NCBI GenBank assembly: GCA_963682025.1
Contig: OY821519.1
Span: 250,106,358-250,170,357 of the forward strand
Direction of reading: 5' to 3'
From: Cordilura impudica
Lineage: Eukaryota > Arthropoda > Insecta > Diptera > Scathophagidae
DNA length: 64,000 bases
Below, piece after piece: positions 44,844 through 57,352 of this stretch. The notes under the pieces were generated by a model that did not search any database, was not told the DNA's origin, and was given only the letters and a program-made list of their open reading frames with translations. Each line of letters opens with the position of its first letter. The first letter of the stretch is position 1. A program made the translations under genes and the position numbers.

Positions 44844-46265
44844 AAAAAAAAAAATTTTATCAAGTAAAAAAAAAAACAACAACAAAAATTTTTTTTTAAC
44901 TAAAATAATAATGTAAAGTTATCACAACAAAATTGTTATATTAAAGTAATAGCACAATTAGACAAAGAGAAAATTGTAGAAAATAAAATACAAATATTTT
45001 AAAAAATGGACAATACAAAACATTATTATGGAATTAATATCAAAATCATAATAGAATTAAATTAAAATTGAATATAATATGTTAAATCAATTAAGAAAAT
45101 TTATGTATATGAAATATTGTTAACAACATTTTTTTTTGGCAATGACAATGGTGAAAATAAAGGAAAGACTTTTTATAAAAGAAAATAAAGACAATGAAAA
45201 TTAAACAGGAAATTTATAAAAGAAGATAAACATAATAAAAGAGATAATAAAAACGCTGGTGATGACTGACGAACTAGGACAGACGATAGAGATGGCAGCG
45301 CCTATTGGAAATGTTCACTCCAAGATCGGTGTGTGTACATCAGGAAATTATTGAAAGGAAATTATATAAAGAATATATAATAGGGGTATAAAATGAATCA
45401 ATAAATTTGCGCGTTTATGACGTGGTGATAATCCATCGAAACTAGATTCGATAATGGAGAAACTACGTGCCTGATATAATAAGATACAGTGATAATTCTG
45501 CGAAATCCAGATTTCGACGTGAAGAAACTGACATCTAATATATAAAGGAAATAAATGATTTGATAATCATTGTAGACAAAGGTCGCAATGAAAGATATAA
45601 TGATAGCTATGATCTAGAAAATATAAATGAAATAATAAATTCGCACTATAATGGAAAAGTGACGAAAAGTATGTGAGTATATGTTATGTAACGAACCCCG
45701 AAAGATAAGATAGAATATGAGAAAATAATGAGGGAAAATCCTCGAAAATTTTAAAGAATCAAAAGGACACACCACGCGACATAGAATAGATGACTAAAAA
45801 TTTATCGTAATTTCGAAAAGAAAATAATTATTTTTAAAATAAAAGATGAAAATTGCCATGTCATTGACCACATGAAGTTATACATGTTTCGATTGATGTA
45901 ATTAATATGAAATGTAAAGGAGAAATTTAATAGATATAAAATGAAAATTCAATCTTAGATGTAAAAGGAAACATAAAATTATATCATAATAATACTTTAA
46001 AATTATATAAACGTAAATGAAAATGTAAAATTGTATAGATTGTTAATTACTACATATAAGAGCACATAGTAAACTTACTTATTTATATTGTTAATACATA
46101 GATATAGAAATTACTTATTACATTTTTTTTATATATAATATTATATCACAAAAACAAAATTAGAATAACCACTAAGTTTAAGAGAAACAAAAATAACATT
46201 TTTATTTTAAGTAATGAAATTCATGAATTTTCTAAAACCCATAAACTTCATCTTAAGGGTAGGGG

Positions 46266-47306
46266 TGTGATGATGTTACACACATCTTCATTTATCTTTA
46301 TTTATTTCATTTATTCATCTTTATTTGTTTATATTTTTTTTGTTTATTTTTGTTTACTATATGCACATGCACATATTTATTTGTAATTATTTGTTTACAT
46401 TTATTTATTTTTTTTTGCATATCTTTTCTTTTCATTCAACACATACCACAAAGTACACTAACCTTGGTTAAAGGGTTGAATTACAAAACAATAAATTATT
46501 GTGTAATTAAATATCACTGGAATGCAGAATGACAAATTTGTGAAAATTCAAATTGTGTCAATAACCCATGACAAATAGGAATGTCACTCAAATTTTGAGG
46601 GGAAAAATTTAAATTGATTATTGAACGTTTTCTGATTGGCTATTGAGTCCAACGTTCAAAAATCAATGAATTTGTAATATGCGAATGTAAAGAAAAGAGA
46701 AGACTATTATTTAAATTAAGTAAAAATATATTAAATTATAATGATATAAAAGACCAGCATTTTAAAATAAATAATCAATTATAATTCTGATTTGAAAGGG
46801 TTATAATTAAAACCAAACAGAGATTTTCTCTTTTTACTGGCATATTCTGCCAAAGGGTTCAAACATTGGCATAATCTGCCTACGTGCTGTATAAAAAAAG
46901 TGCATCTAGCGTGCACGCGGGAACTGCTTTGAGGAAAGCACTTGACAAAATTCCTCCTGAGATTGGTCCGGTTCTCACCCAATCTTAGTATCCTTTTGTA
47001 CACCCTTCTAACACTATATGGCGATCCTGCCAAGCTAACACTATATGGCGATCCTGCCCCCTCATACACTATATGGCGATCCTGCCCCCATACATACACT
47101 ATATTAAATTTAAATGCCACTATGTACGTAGATTGCTACAAGGCATACATTATATAACGGTCCAGCGATTTTTATAATATTTGGTGATCCTAGCTGGCGT
47201 CCCACCTACACTATATGGCCTTTTATATGGCGATCCTGCACCCTCTTACACTATATGGCGATCCTGCCTTTAACACTATATGGCGATCCTGCCTTTTTAC
47301 ACTATA
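46266..47306 (+). repeat. 3' LTR (1041 bp)
   Basis: Same length as the 5' LTR. Differences noticed are GAGTCCAACG here against GAGCCCAACA there (two bases). The preceding CTTAAGGGTAGGGG (about 46252-46265) is the polypurine-type tract. Confidence 0.85.
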
Positions 47307-47703
47307 CAAACTATACAAACCCAATTTGAGTAAGATCTATATGACAATTTGGATCTTATGGCAATTTATGTCGATTTCATATGGGTAATTTGTATGGGGG
47401 CTAGGTCTGAACATGGACCGATTCTCACCAATTTCAATAGCGTTCATCCCATGGCCGATAAAAGCTTATATACCAAATTTCATCAAAATGTATTCATATT
47501 TGCGACCTGCAGTTTGATTACAAGCTTTACATGGACACACAGACGGACGGACGGACGGACGGACGGACATTGTTAAATCAACTCAGAAAGTGATTCTGAT
47601 TCGATCGGTATAATTAAAGATGGGTCTAGGTCAAATATTTTTGGTTGTTACAAACAGCAGCACAAAGTCATTATACCCAAACCACATAGTGGTATAGGGT
47701 ATA
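47307..47703 (-). mobile_element. DINE-like family X, 5' part (split by LTR element)
   Basis: Resumes at ATACAAACCCAATTTGAG, includes a (GGAC)n tract at 47543-47569, and ends TAGTGGTATAGGGTATAA at about 47703. Confidence 0.85.
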
Positions 47704-47914
47704 AAAATCTATAAACCATTAGATGTTTCCATAAAAATTATGTCAGGTTTCATAAAAAATAATAATATAAAACTCTGTTTTATTAACTTTTTATAATGAT
47801 TAGCTGGTAAATATTGGTATATTTGTATTTGCTTTTAAAGTAAATACTTAAATCAATTTCTGTTTACATCTACTATAAAAAAATATTGGAAAATTTTCAA
47901 ATCTTTGAACTTAC

Positions 47915-48293
47915 ATGAATTCTTCCACTGTTGAAATTTGTGATAAAGGAAACAAGCGCATATAAAAAATATCACAGACACGATTAGTAGCGTTAGTATC
48001 ACTCCTATCCATATATCACTAACCACTCTGGAGTATTCCACTTCTTCCAGGCCGTGAGCATGAGTTATGTGAGCCGGTCCAGCACGACTAGCTGCTATCG
48101 GATCAGCATTGCCATAAGTCACTTCGACTTCATGGTGATCGACGGAAAAATTACCGAGCGTGGCATCAACACCCAATGCCAATTGTTCTAATTTATTAAT
48201 TAAAACTGAATAATTTTGCAATAGATCGACATTTTGAAATTCAAATTTATCACTTGCGTTATGAAGATTGGTTACTATTTGTAAGTCTGACAT
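47915..48293 (-). CDS. Single-pass membrane protein, first coding exon
   Basis: Minus-strand exon coding for 126 residues plus one base, from the ATG at 48293 to a consensus donor GTAAGT (47914 downward), so the next exon is in phase 1. The open frame runs 20 codons into the intron, but those residues look non-coding. The sequence is not repeat-like and has normal codon diversity. Residues 1-93 hold three N-X-S sequons (12, 27, 48) and an acidic juxtamembrane stretch (GLEEVEYSRVVSD). Residues 94-117 are one hydrophobic helix (IWIGVILTLLIVSVIFF and on), followed by basic HKFQQWK. By charge the N-terminus should be outside or lumenal, without a cleaved signal. The family is not recognised. The rest of the gene is to the left; no further exon was identified in the window. 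Confidence 0.65.
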
Positions 48294-48480
48294 AATCGAT
48301 TATGAAAAATTTAAAACTTTTTATTTTTATATTTAATTTCGTAGGTTTTATTTAGCTTAAATTTGTTTATCAGTTGTTTTTATATTTTTTTAAAATCGTA
48401 TTTTATTTCAAATTTTTCTTTACTTTCTTTGACTTTGTTTGGTCGCTGTCATTTTGTGACTGAATTATTTATTGAAATTA
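48294..48480 (-). promoter_or_regulatory. Likely 5' UTR/upstream region of the membrane-protein gene
   Basis: Upstream of the ATG on the minus strand: A/T-rich leader and CAAAATGACAGCGACCAAAC at about 48435-48455. The start codon sits in the palindrome ATAATCGATTAT. Promoter motifs were not identified with certainty. Confidence 0.3.
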
Positions 48481-49261
48481 TTTTATTTTAAATCTTAGAT
48501 TTCATTTTAGCAATCTTTAAATTTTTTTGTTCGATTATTTGTTTATATTGTAGTACTTTTATTATTGTATATTTTAAGTAAGAGTTGTATTCTTTTTTTT
48601 TTTATTAAAAAATCGTAGATTTTTGTTAACGCTTCATTAGTAGCTATTAGCATATAAATGTTAATTTATTTAAAATATCAAAAAAAAAAACATAGATTAC
48701 TTTTGAGAATAATGTTTACAAATTATATAAATATATATAATTTTTATATATATATATATGTACATATATATATATATATATATATATACTTATAAATATA
48801 TATAAAACTTTAATTGAAAAACATGTTTGATAAAATCATTTTTAAAGAATTAGTGCATATTCTTTTGAAAATAAATTTTTTTTACAAATTTCTTTGTGAT
48901 AAAATTGAAATTCTCATTTTGAGCGCCTCAATAGAAAATCGATTGTTGAATATCGCATGTCTTTTCTGAAATACTAGTACTAAGTTGCTAAAAGATCAAA
49001 AGTGTTCAATAAAAAAAGTCTTTATGGAAAAAGAGCAAAAATAATAATTTTTGCCATATAATTTATTGATTAAATTACCAGCAACAATACCTGAACTAAT
49101 ATTAGTGCTTAGACCAACGACTATGGGCTTTGGATCAGTTACAATAACAACCAAAACTTACGACTACATAAATATTTACCTGGAGTTGTTGCAAAAACCT
49201 CATTCAATAAAACCTAAAAATAGCTTAAGAATTTGTTTCGGAATTTTTTCACTTGTTTAAA
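48481..49261. other. Spacer with (TA)n
   Basis: TA dinucleotide repeats at about 48735-48800. No gene recognised. Confidence 0.5.
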
Positions 49262-49603
49262 AATAACACTGTGGTTAATTTTCGGGGTCATTATATGGGG
49301 GGGTGTGAAAAATTCAAATTCATGGTGAAAGTATTAGACCAGTATACAAAAAAATCCAAAGGGTTTGGCATTCTGAGGCCAAACTTTTTTTATTACCTTT
49401 TAATATTTTTCCCTTATCTTATTGTTTGCTTGCTTAGTTTCTCAGCTATAACTCAATAAACGTTGATGATTTTTCATTCTATTCTTCCATTCTGAGAACG
49501 TCAACCCTTTGTAGGTTTTACTTTACTGGACTAGTACTTTCAGCCTGACTTGGAATTTCTCATCCCCCCCCCCCCCCCCCCAGAATGGCTGTTATACAGT
49601 GTA
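49262..49603. mobile_element. MITE family Z with G/C homopolymer arms
   Basis: Long inverted arms. The left arm is AACACTGTGG, GGGGTCATTATAT, G7, then GAAAGTATTAGACCAGTATA. The right arm, inverted, is ACACTGTATAACAGCCATTC, G18 (C18 at 49564-49581 on this strand), then GAAAGTACTAGTCCAGTA. Half copies occur at 31915-32095 and 33405-33500. Short open frames inside are chance. Confidence 0.6.
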
Positions 49604-50389
49604 GTTTCGGCATTTTAAGTACTATTTTATAAATCGGCTAGACCTAAATTTCTTTTTATTTTTATATGACTTCAAAACTATGTCTAAGAAAAGTTGCTCA
49701 GAATCAGAATATTATATATTAAATTAGAATTTGAGATCGTGATAGTTTCATAAATTATTATGATTCCTTTTTAAAATTTTTGTGTAGTATATAATTTAAT
49801 ATAAATTTATATTTACAAACATTTTTATATTGTTTCTTGCAAATTAGCACATTTTTTTACATACAAACTGTAAAAAAAAAAATTAATTATAAAAATTCGG
49901 GAGCATATACAAATACTTAAATGCAGAAACTATTATGTTATAAACTACACACAAAATGTGTAATCTTCCACAGTATATTAGGGTGCATCAAACGCCTCTA
50001 TAGAAAAAAAAAACATTTTTTCCCCAGTCTAAAAAAGTTGCATCTCCCGTAAAAAGTTTCCACACAATATATTTTAATTTTCAAAACAATTTTAGGGGGC
50101 CAACAACGACCTTTAAATTACAGTTTTTTCGCATAAAATCAGCAAATTCAGTATTTTTTATACTAAATTACTTCATATCTTATGGAAAAAAATTTATAAT
50201 ATATTTAGAATAATAAAACAAAATGTGGATCATAAAAAATTTAATATTAAAAATTATTTGATCTTAATAAGTTAAATAGCTTTCCACCATCAGCATCATA
50301 AATTTAGTATTTTTCATATTTAATTACTCTTATGTTTTATAAATAATTATTTTATAATAGTCTAGGAATAATAATTGTAACTAGCAGAT
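49604..50389. other. Spacer, nothing recognised
   Basis: A/T-rich; no gene seen. Confidence 0.5.
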
Positions 50390-50765
50390 TCCAGCGCTCG
50401 AAATTCGAGTGCAAATTCTAGGAAATTTTATTTTTCATTTAATAAAGACCCTAAAGGTATGCTACTCAACTCAACTCTTTTTAAATGAAGAAAACAAACT
50501 CAACACATTAACACAAATACATTAAAAAATTTAATAAGCACACACAAAGCATTGTATAATTTTATGTATGTGTTAGTAGCAAATTTAAATGATAATAACT
50601 CCAAAAAAGTGTTCCAGACGGTGAAAATCTGTAAATCTGGAAAAGAGCTAAAAAGAAATACCTTTCACATAATAAATTTTTTGTCAAAATCGGGGTAAAA
50701 CTGTGAAACTTACATCGGTCACAAGAAATCGCCTTGACTATTAATATTATAGATGATACAAAACA
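50390..50765 (+). repeat. Repeat family W, tandem copy 1
   Basis: Starts AGATTCCAGCGCTCGAAATT (CTCGAAATTCGAG hairpin), with AACACATTAACACAAATAC, GCATTGTATAATTTTATGTA, GTTCCAGACGG, and ends ATCGCCTTGACTATTAATAT. Confidence 0.65.
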
Positions 50766-50814
50766 TAGATCCTAAACATACTTGATCTTAAAAAAATTAA
50801 TGCTAATAATTAAA

Positions 50815-51140
50815 ACTACCAGATTCCAGCACTCGAAATTCGAGTGCAATTTCTAGGCAACTTTATTTTTCAACTTAGCCAATTCACAAACCAATACTTT
50901 TTTGGTTTATTATTATTGTGAATGAAGATAACAAACTCATTAACAAACACATTAACAAATTTAATAAAGACACACATAGCATATGTATGATTTTATGAAT
51001 GTGTTAGTAGCAACTTTAAATGCAATTTACTCAAAACAAAGGAAAAAATTTAAAAATTTGTAAATCAGCAAAACGGCTAAAACGATAATACCTTTCAAAA
51101 CAAAACATCGGTAACAAAAAATCGCCTAGCCTATTAATAT
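50815..51140 (+). repeat. Repeat family W, tandem copy 2
   Basis: Same order of landmarks as the first copy: AGATTCCAGCACTCGAAATT at the start and ATCGCCTAGCCTATTAATAT at the end. Shorter by internal deletion. Confidence 0.65.
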
Positions 51141-52771
51141 TATAGATTATAAAGAATATAAATATTTCTTATATATTAATGATTGAGTTAGAAATCAATA
51201 GAAACTCTTCTATTATACTCCTTAGAATTATATTTCATAGTTTTAAATTTGTACAAAAAATATGTAATTTTATCTATGTATTTTCTCCATAAAATAAATG
51301 TACGCCTTAAAAGCATTTCTCATATCTTTGTTGATTTTTTTTTACATTTATCGGCAACCTTAAAATATCGATTACAATCAATAAGAGATACACAAACAAT
51401 TAGTTCGAGTAGTGATAACTAATGAACAATTACATCTTTGCTGATAAATTCTACAGTTTCAACAAGCCAATGCACGAGTCTACACATATGGTTAAATCAA
51501 TATTTGCCATAAAATTAAAAAAAAAAATATATACGTATATTCAATTATAAAATAAATAATACTCCTTGAAATGTTTTTTAGCACAGTTATTAGATACTGA
51601 TTTGTACACTCGTTCGTTCACAATGGTTAAACAAATTGTTGAAAAAAATAAATAAATAAAAAACACCACCTGAACTGAATTGTAATGCATTAAAGTTATA
51701 CGTGAAATTTAGCACATATTGTAGATTTTTTTTTTAATATGCAAAAAATGTGTTATAAATAAATAACATATATTTTTGTGCTGGTATCCTAAATAACAGA
51801 ACATTTTATTAGTAAGAAGTTGTATGATACATTGATGTAGTTTCATAACAATCCATGTAAATGAGTTCTATGAATTAGAAATATGGATTGTTGACAAATA
51901 TCTCATTACAATTCTGATATCATTATATTTTAATTGGTATAAAAAAAAATCAACAAAAAATGTATAAAATTACGAATTATCAATGCTTCTTCCAAAAATT
52001 ACAAAGAGTTTTCCGTAAATGATATTAAATCTGAAAATATTTTATTTAAGATTTTATAGCATCCTTTAGGAGTTAGGAGTTTGAAAAAATAAAGCCCTGC
52101 GAATATGATAACATAGTTAATAAAAAAAATCAATACATTTAGAGAATAATTTTCAAGAAATTATAGAAGTATTATTAAATATATACAACCTGTTCGTAGT
52201 ACTGCAAAGATAAGTACTCAACCCAGTTAGATCGTAAATCGTAACCAATATATCGAGGTTTCCTGACAGAATGATGTATCGACCAATTTAACCCAGATAT
52301 TTTACCTGTTAATTTACCGTTTGTATAATAGCAAATATTGAAAAATTTATTTTCTTGTAGAAAGTACTAGAGTTTACAATGTAACAGTCCGGGTTGCAAT
52401 ATCCATTAAAAAATATAGTTTATTTTACAGATTTTTAGGTATTTTGCCAAGAATAAATTCAACCTAAAAAAAAAGACTGAGAAAATTTCTAGTACGAGAA
52501 ATATTAAAATATTTAGGAACAATATAACAATTATTGTGTAGAATTAAAAAATGATAAAATTTCTTAGTAAAAAGATTACTCAATTTTAAGAATCATAATC
52601 TGAAACCAAGATTAAAGTCTAATTGATTTAAAGATTTTAATTGAATTTGATAGAACTATCTATAAAATTATTCTTTATCTAAGAAATTTAGAACTAATTT
52701 TTAAGCATTTATACAAAAATTTTTACACCGGTTCCTCTTAAGGGAGTCAACTCAAAAATTTACTTTTAGCA
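51141..52771. other. A/T-rich spacer, no gene seen
   Basis: 1.6 kb without recognisable features. Confidence 0.5.
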
Positions 52772-54017
52772 AGGGTGGCCCTTCGTTAATTTATATTCGC
52801 GAGCAATAAGCAGATAATTGCACCAGAGATATATCACAATGGATAATTTTGATCTCAGGAGCACTGAAGGGTTAAATAAATAAAAATTAACCGAATTATT
52901 TTTCGTAAATTCTAAATAGTGGTATCGACGAGTTTAATAGAAAAACTCGTTTTAGGTCATTTGTATTTTAAAATATCTTAAAATCCAAAGCTGGCCTTGG
53001 CAAATAATGGGTTAACGTTCTCGGATTTATCCCAAATTTTTGGAACGAAACTTCTACATATTTGGTAATTATATTTTAAGTGTCGCATCTAAAAATTGGA
53101 CAGCACTTACAAAATATTTGAATTTTTTGAATAAATTGTCTTTTTTTTAGTTTGGGGTCATATGTGACCCCAATTCCAAAAGGGTTAATGGAGTCATATT
53201 TTTTTTCCGAAACCCTAGGCTATTAAGATAAAATATAACATTTAAAAGTAGAAAAATGATGAATTTTTGATACAAAGTATTTAGAAAGAGTACATTTACA
53301 GAATATTTCACAAAAATCCAATTTTTCTCGAAATCCGCAAAAATAAAATCCTTGTCAAAAAAATTCTGGCAGAGGGATTTACTTAAAAATTCACATATTC
53401 AATCTGTAATATGTATTTCATAAAACCTTAAAGTGATAGATTCATTTTTTTAAATTTTGTTTAAGGAAATTTTTTCAAACTTGAAAAAGGAGTTTTAAAA
53501 ATTTTATCAAAAAAATTTCTAATTTTCGGCCTCAATGCGCAATAAGTTAACAACTTGGCAATAAAACAATACTTCATATCTTAGTACTTATAAGTATAGA
53601 GATAAAAAAAGAATGATGGCTTTAATCAATTTCTCAAAGTTGAAAAAAATGCCATCAAATTTCATGACCTAGTTTTTTTTGGCACAAAAGTGGTCTGGGG
53701 CATTTGCTATTTCTTGGCGAGGCTTTGTTCACTTTTGAAGTTTTATAGCTTTTTGAAAAGATAATTTAATACTGATCCCGAATTATATAACAGCTTGTCG
53801 GAAAAATTAAACTATAGAATGAAATTTTCGTAAAATCTGAAAAAAAAAGTCATATTTTCCCCATAGAAACACACTTGAAATTTTCAATCGCTTTGTGCCA
53901 CGACTAAACGTTTTCTGATTGGCCCAAAACTTTGTATTTCTCAGTTTTTTTGCTATTCGCATATTTCTAGGGGGTGAGACCGACAGTTTGAACACTTTTT
54001 TGATTAAGGGCCACCCT
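52772..54017. mobile_element. 1.25-kb TIR element, non-coding
   Basis: A perfect 12-bp inverted pair AGGGTGGCCCTT at 52772-52783 and 54006-54017, with weaker similarity inward (CGTTAAT versus AATCAAA). An internal hairpin TTGGGGTCA-TATG-TGACCCCAA lies at 53152-53173. Slightly higher G+C than its surroundings. No transposase frame. CACT precedes the right end when inverted (CACTAGGG), so a CACTA-type origin is possible but unproven. Confidence 0.5.
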
Positions 54018-54480
54018 AGTGGTCATATCTTCGCACTGTAAATCTTACATCATTTCCTCTACTCTTTCGCTAAAAAAATACAGTTGTATCCCTCTTTGTG
54101 ATATAAGAGTAGCTTCTTTAGAATCAACTAATGAAACATATTTTGAGTTGTCCCCAAAAAAATTGTTATTAATCGATAATCACTGAAAAAATTGCAAAAA
54201 CAACTACTGTTTTATACTTATTATTCGCATTTCTTTACAATGAAACAACTGTTTTTAAATTTTGTGGTAAATATTGACCCCCTTTAGAGGAAGTGGTGCG
54301 ACATGCGTTATATATTTTATATGTAAAAGTACTACAGATAAAAAATGTGTAACCGGGGTTGCCATATCCACTTAATAATTGGCTAAGGATATAATTTTAC
54401 ACATTATAATGTAGTTCTCGTTAAATGTTCGTTTTAACATTAAGTGCTCGGTATGAATTATTAATGTAAATATAATATAG
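54018..54480. other. Spacer, nothing recognised
   Basis: No gene seen. Confidence 0.4.
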
Positions 54481-55019
54481 CTACGAGGGCGGTCCCAGAA
54501 CAGCCCGGCCTGACGAAGATATTCAACAGCTTCGTAAGCTCTTTAAAATAACCATGATCCGCAGACTCCACCTATTCATTGTTGACAAATCTTTGCCACC
54601 CAATCAATTTTTCAAGTTTGGAAATAGAAAATAATTCAAGGGAGCTAAATCTGGCAAATAAAGTGCGTGTTGAAGCAACTTAAACTTTAATTCATGGATT
54701 TTTACCATCACAATAGTGGATGTGTGAACTGGTTATTGCCTTGATGAAACAAAACTTTCTTTTTCCGCAAATTTGGCCTTTTTTTTTTCTAAATTTCATC
54801 ACTTAAACGCTGCAGTAAGTGATTCTGTGTCGATTGGTATGATAAAAGATGGGTCTAAGTCAAATATTTTTGGTAGTTACAAACATCAGAACAAAGTCAT
54901 TATACCCTGACCACATAGTGCTACAGGTTATAATTATCGCACGCGCATCCCCAAAAACAAACGCCATAACCTTGCCTCAGATGGAACTGTCTTCGCCTTC
55001 TTTGAACACGATTCGCTCA
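54481..55019 (-). pseudogene. Mariner transposase, C-terminal part and terminus (split)
   Basis: Minus-strand mariner, C-terminal half, starting from the terminus CTACGAGGGCGGTCCCAG at 54481. Coding traces (minus) include GKVMAFVFGDA near 54970, a second catalytic block reading HQGN where HQDN is expected, VKIHELKFKLLQHALY, LPDLAPLNYFLFPNLK with the third catalytic aspartate replaced by asparagine, and GGKDLSTMN. The N-terminal half continues at 58528-58730 beyond an inserted LINE. A DINE-like fragment (54811-54935) interrupts it as well. Stops and frameshifts are frequent; not functional. Confidence 0.75.
54811..54935 (-). mobile_element. DINE-like family X, 5' fragment
   Basis: AGTGATTCTGTGTCGATTGG, AAAGATGGGTCTAAGTCAAA, and CACATAGTGCTACAGGTTAT match the 5' 120 bp of family X. 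It is inserted in the mariner relic. Confidence 0.65.
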
Positions 55020-55439
55020 ATTTATTTATTTACTTATTTACATCAGCTACAGTAATTTATAACATCAGCTGGATATGAAATATATTGTTACACGATCATT
55101 TAAATAATAATAATATAATTATAATCTAATAATAATATTGATAATAAATAATAATAATAATAATATTAATAATAATAATAGTATTACAAATGGTTTTTTT
55201 TAATTGAAATGACTAACATTATTAATAAAAAATACTACAAACATAAGTTCAAAATTGTAATGACTTAAAAGTAGAAGAAACACAGATCACATACCAAGAA
55301 GACATAACAAAAAAAAAAAAAAAAAAAAACGCATAAAAACAAGGACACATTACAACATGGATACTTTACATATAATGGTAGACACAAACAAATAATTTTG
55401 AAATATACAGAGCAGAGGTAGAAATAATGAACAGCAACA

Positions 55440-56000
55440 TTCGGGCGTCAGAACATCAGGAACATCAAAACATCAGGAACATAATTAACATGATCTGAAA
55501 CATCAGGACACCAGGAAACATAATTAAATTAGGACTTCAGAACATCAAGAACATAATTATATATATCTGGAACATCAAGAACATAATTATATTGCACAGA
55601 AATATCAAGACAAAATATCATCAGAAACATCATTAGATTGATCTGGAACATCACGACATCAGGAAAATGAAATTGATAAGGAACATTATAATATCAGGGA
55701 CGAAATTAAAGTTGACAGAACAAGAAACACATAGCCACACGGCCACATTACAAAATGGACACATTACAACACAGATAGATTACATATACAGGTAGACAGA
55801 GAGATAAAAGAGGTGGAATAAACACAAAACAATCAACAAATAACTTATAATAGCCAGCAAAGTAGAGTAGTGATCAGGAACATCAGGAACACAATGAAAT
55901 TGATCTGGAACATCAGGACATCCGAATATCAGGAACACAGATAAATTGATTAGGAGCATGAGGGCATCAGGAATACAAATAAATGTGATCAGGAACATAA
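55440..56000 (+). repeat. GGAACATCAGGAACATAATT minisatellite
   Basis: Degenerate units of 20-40 bp made of AGGAACATCAGGAACA, ATAATTAAATTGATCT and variants. It lies in the 3' region of the LINE. Confidence 0.75.
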
Positions 56001-56203
56001 TTAAAATTGACAGTAGGGTTAAACACGCTACAGATATTGTAGTTTTAGTTGGCAACCAATAATCAAATATTACGCAAGAGATATTTTTTAATTTTATGAT
56101 TTACACAGGACACGTAATGGATTAAAAAGTTCATAGTTAGATCTACAAAACGGTATTTTCAATGGTATATAATATCTTGTGACCCGATTAGGAACGTTAA
56201 AAT

Positions 56204-57352
56204 TTATTTCGTTAAGAAGAAAGCATGAATTTCACCATTAATTAATTTTGCCATAAATGTAATATTTAACATCATTCTTCTAGTTTGAAGTGTAGGAAGA
56301 TCTATAAGTTTCAATCTGTGCTCATATTGTGGCAAATCAGTGTTATTAGTCCAACCTAGGCCACGCAAAGCTAATAAAAGAAATTGTTTCTGAACTGATT
56401 CGATACTATCACTATAACAAGAATAATTAGGTGACCACACAACAGATGCATACTCAAGGGTAGGCCTAACGAGGCAAGTAAATAAACGTTTAGTAATATA
56501 AGGATAATCAAATTCCTTAGACCACCTTTTAATGAAACCCAAAAGAGATTTTGCCTTATTAACACAAGAATCGATATGTAAGTTAAACCGTAATCTATGG
56601 TCCAATAACACACCCAAATCAAGAAAATTTGTAACATTTTCAAGACATTTACTACCAATATAATAAACTGTAGGAATCAACGCTGCTTTAAAGGATAACT
56701 TTTTACATTTCCTGAAATTTAAGGACATATTATTTACATTACACCAATCTGTCAGTCCTACCAAATCTTCCTGCAATAATTTCGAAGTATCAATATTTTC
56801 AAATGACAAAAAGAGTTTAACATCATCTGCATACATTAATACTTTAGAAAAACGAACAACGGAAGGAAGGTCATTAAGGTATAATACAAAAAGAACTGGA
56901 CCCAAGTGACTACCTTTTGGAACACCTGAAGTGACAGAAATAGAAAATGAAGAACAATTTCTAAAAACAACTTTCTGAGATCTACCTCTCAAGTAAGACG
57001 ATACCCACTTCAACATCCTAGGTGGGAAGCCCAACGAATCAAGTTTAAATAATAAAAGTTCATGATGAACAGCATCAAAGGCTTTACTAAAATCAGTATA
57101 AATAACATATGTCTGAAAATTATATGAAAAAGCTCTACATATGTGGGTAGACAGCTCAAGTAAGTTCGTCACTGTTGACCTACCCGTAGCAAAACCATGC
57201 TGGTAGGGAGATATTAAGTTACCCACCATATGTTTCAATCTGCCAGTAACAATCTTCTCAAACAATTTAGGTATAGCACTCAGCTTAGCAATGCCTCTGT
57301 AGTTATCAATATAACGCCTATTACCATTTTTATAATAAAACTCTCCTTCCAA
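56204..57352 (-). pseudogene. LINE reverse transcriptase (Jockey/CR1-like)
   Basis: Frame of 382 residues on the minus strand with a largely complete RT domain: NYRGIAKLSAIPKLFEKIV, PYQHGF.GRST, the first catalytic block YTDFSKAFDAVHH, SGVPKGSHLGPVLF, YADD as MYADDVKLF, then LGVLLDHRLRFNLHI and the thumb region RPTLEYASVVWSP. It ends at 56204 with FFLTK. The catalytic aspartates are present. The start is not natural: the frame is entered by a shift from the upstream frame at about 57280-57352 (the protein should run from WKESFII into GNRRYIDNY). Reverse transcriptase of target-primed type; clade assignment by eye only. Confidence 0.85.

Larger units (their letters stand above)
43472..47306 (+). 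mobile_element. Young non-autonomous LTR retrotransposon
   Basis: 3835 bp bounded by two 1041-bp direct repeats that I could tell apart at only two or so positions. A TGG-starting primer-site candidate (TGGCGATCCTGC at 44513-44524) directly follows the left LTR, and a purine run AAGGGTAGGGG lies just before the right LTR. The 1.75-kb interior has no gag, protease, RT or integrase, so it must be mobilised in trans. Flanking bases GAAC (left) and AAAC (right) are a possible imperfect target duplication. Orientation is from primer site to purine tract. Confidence 0.85.
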
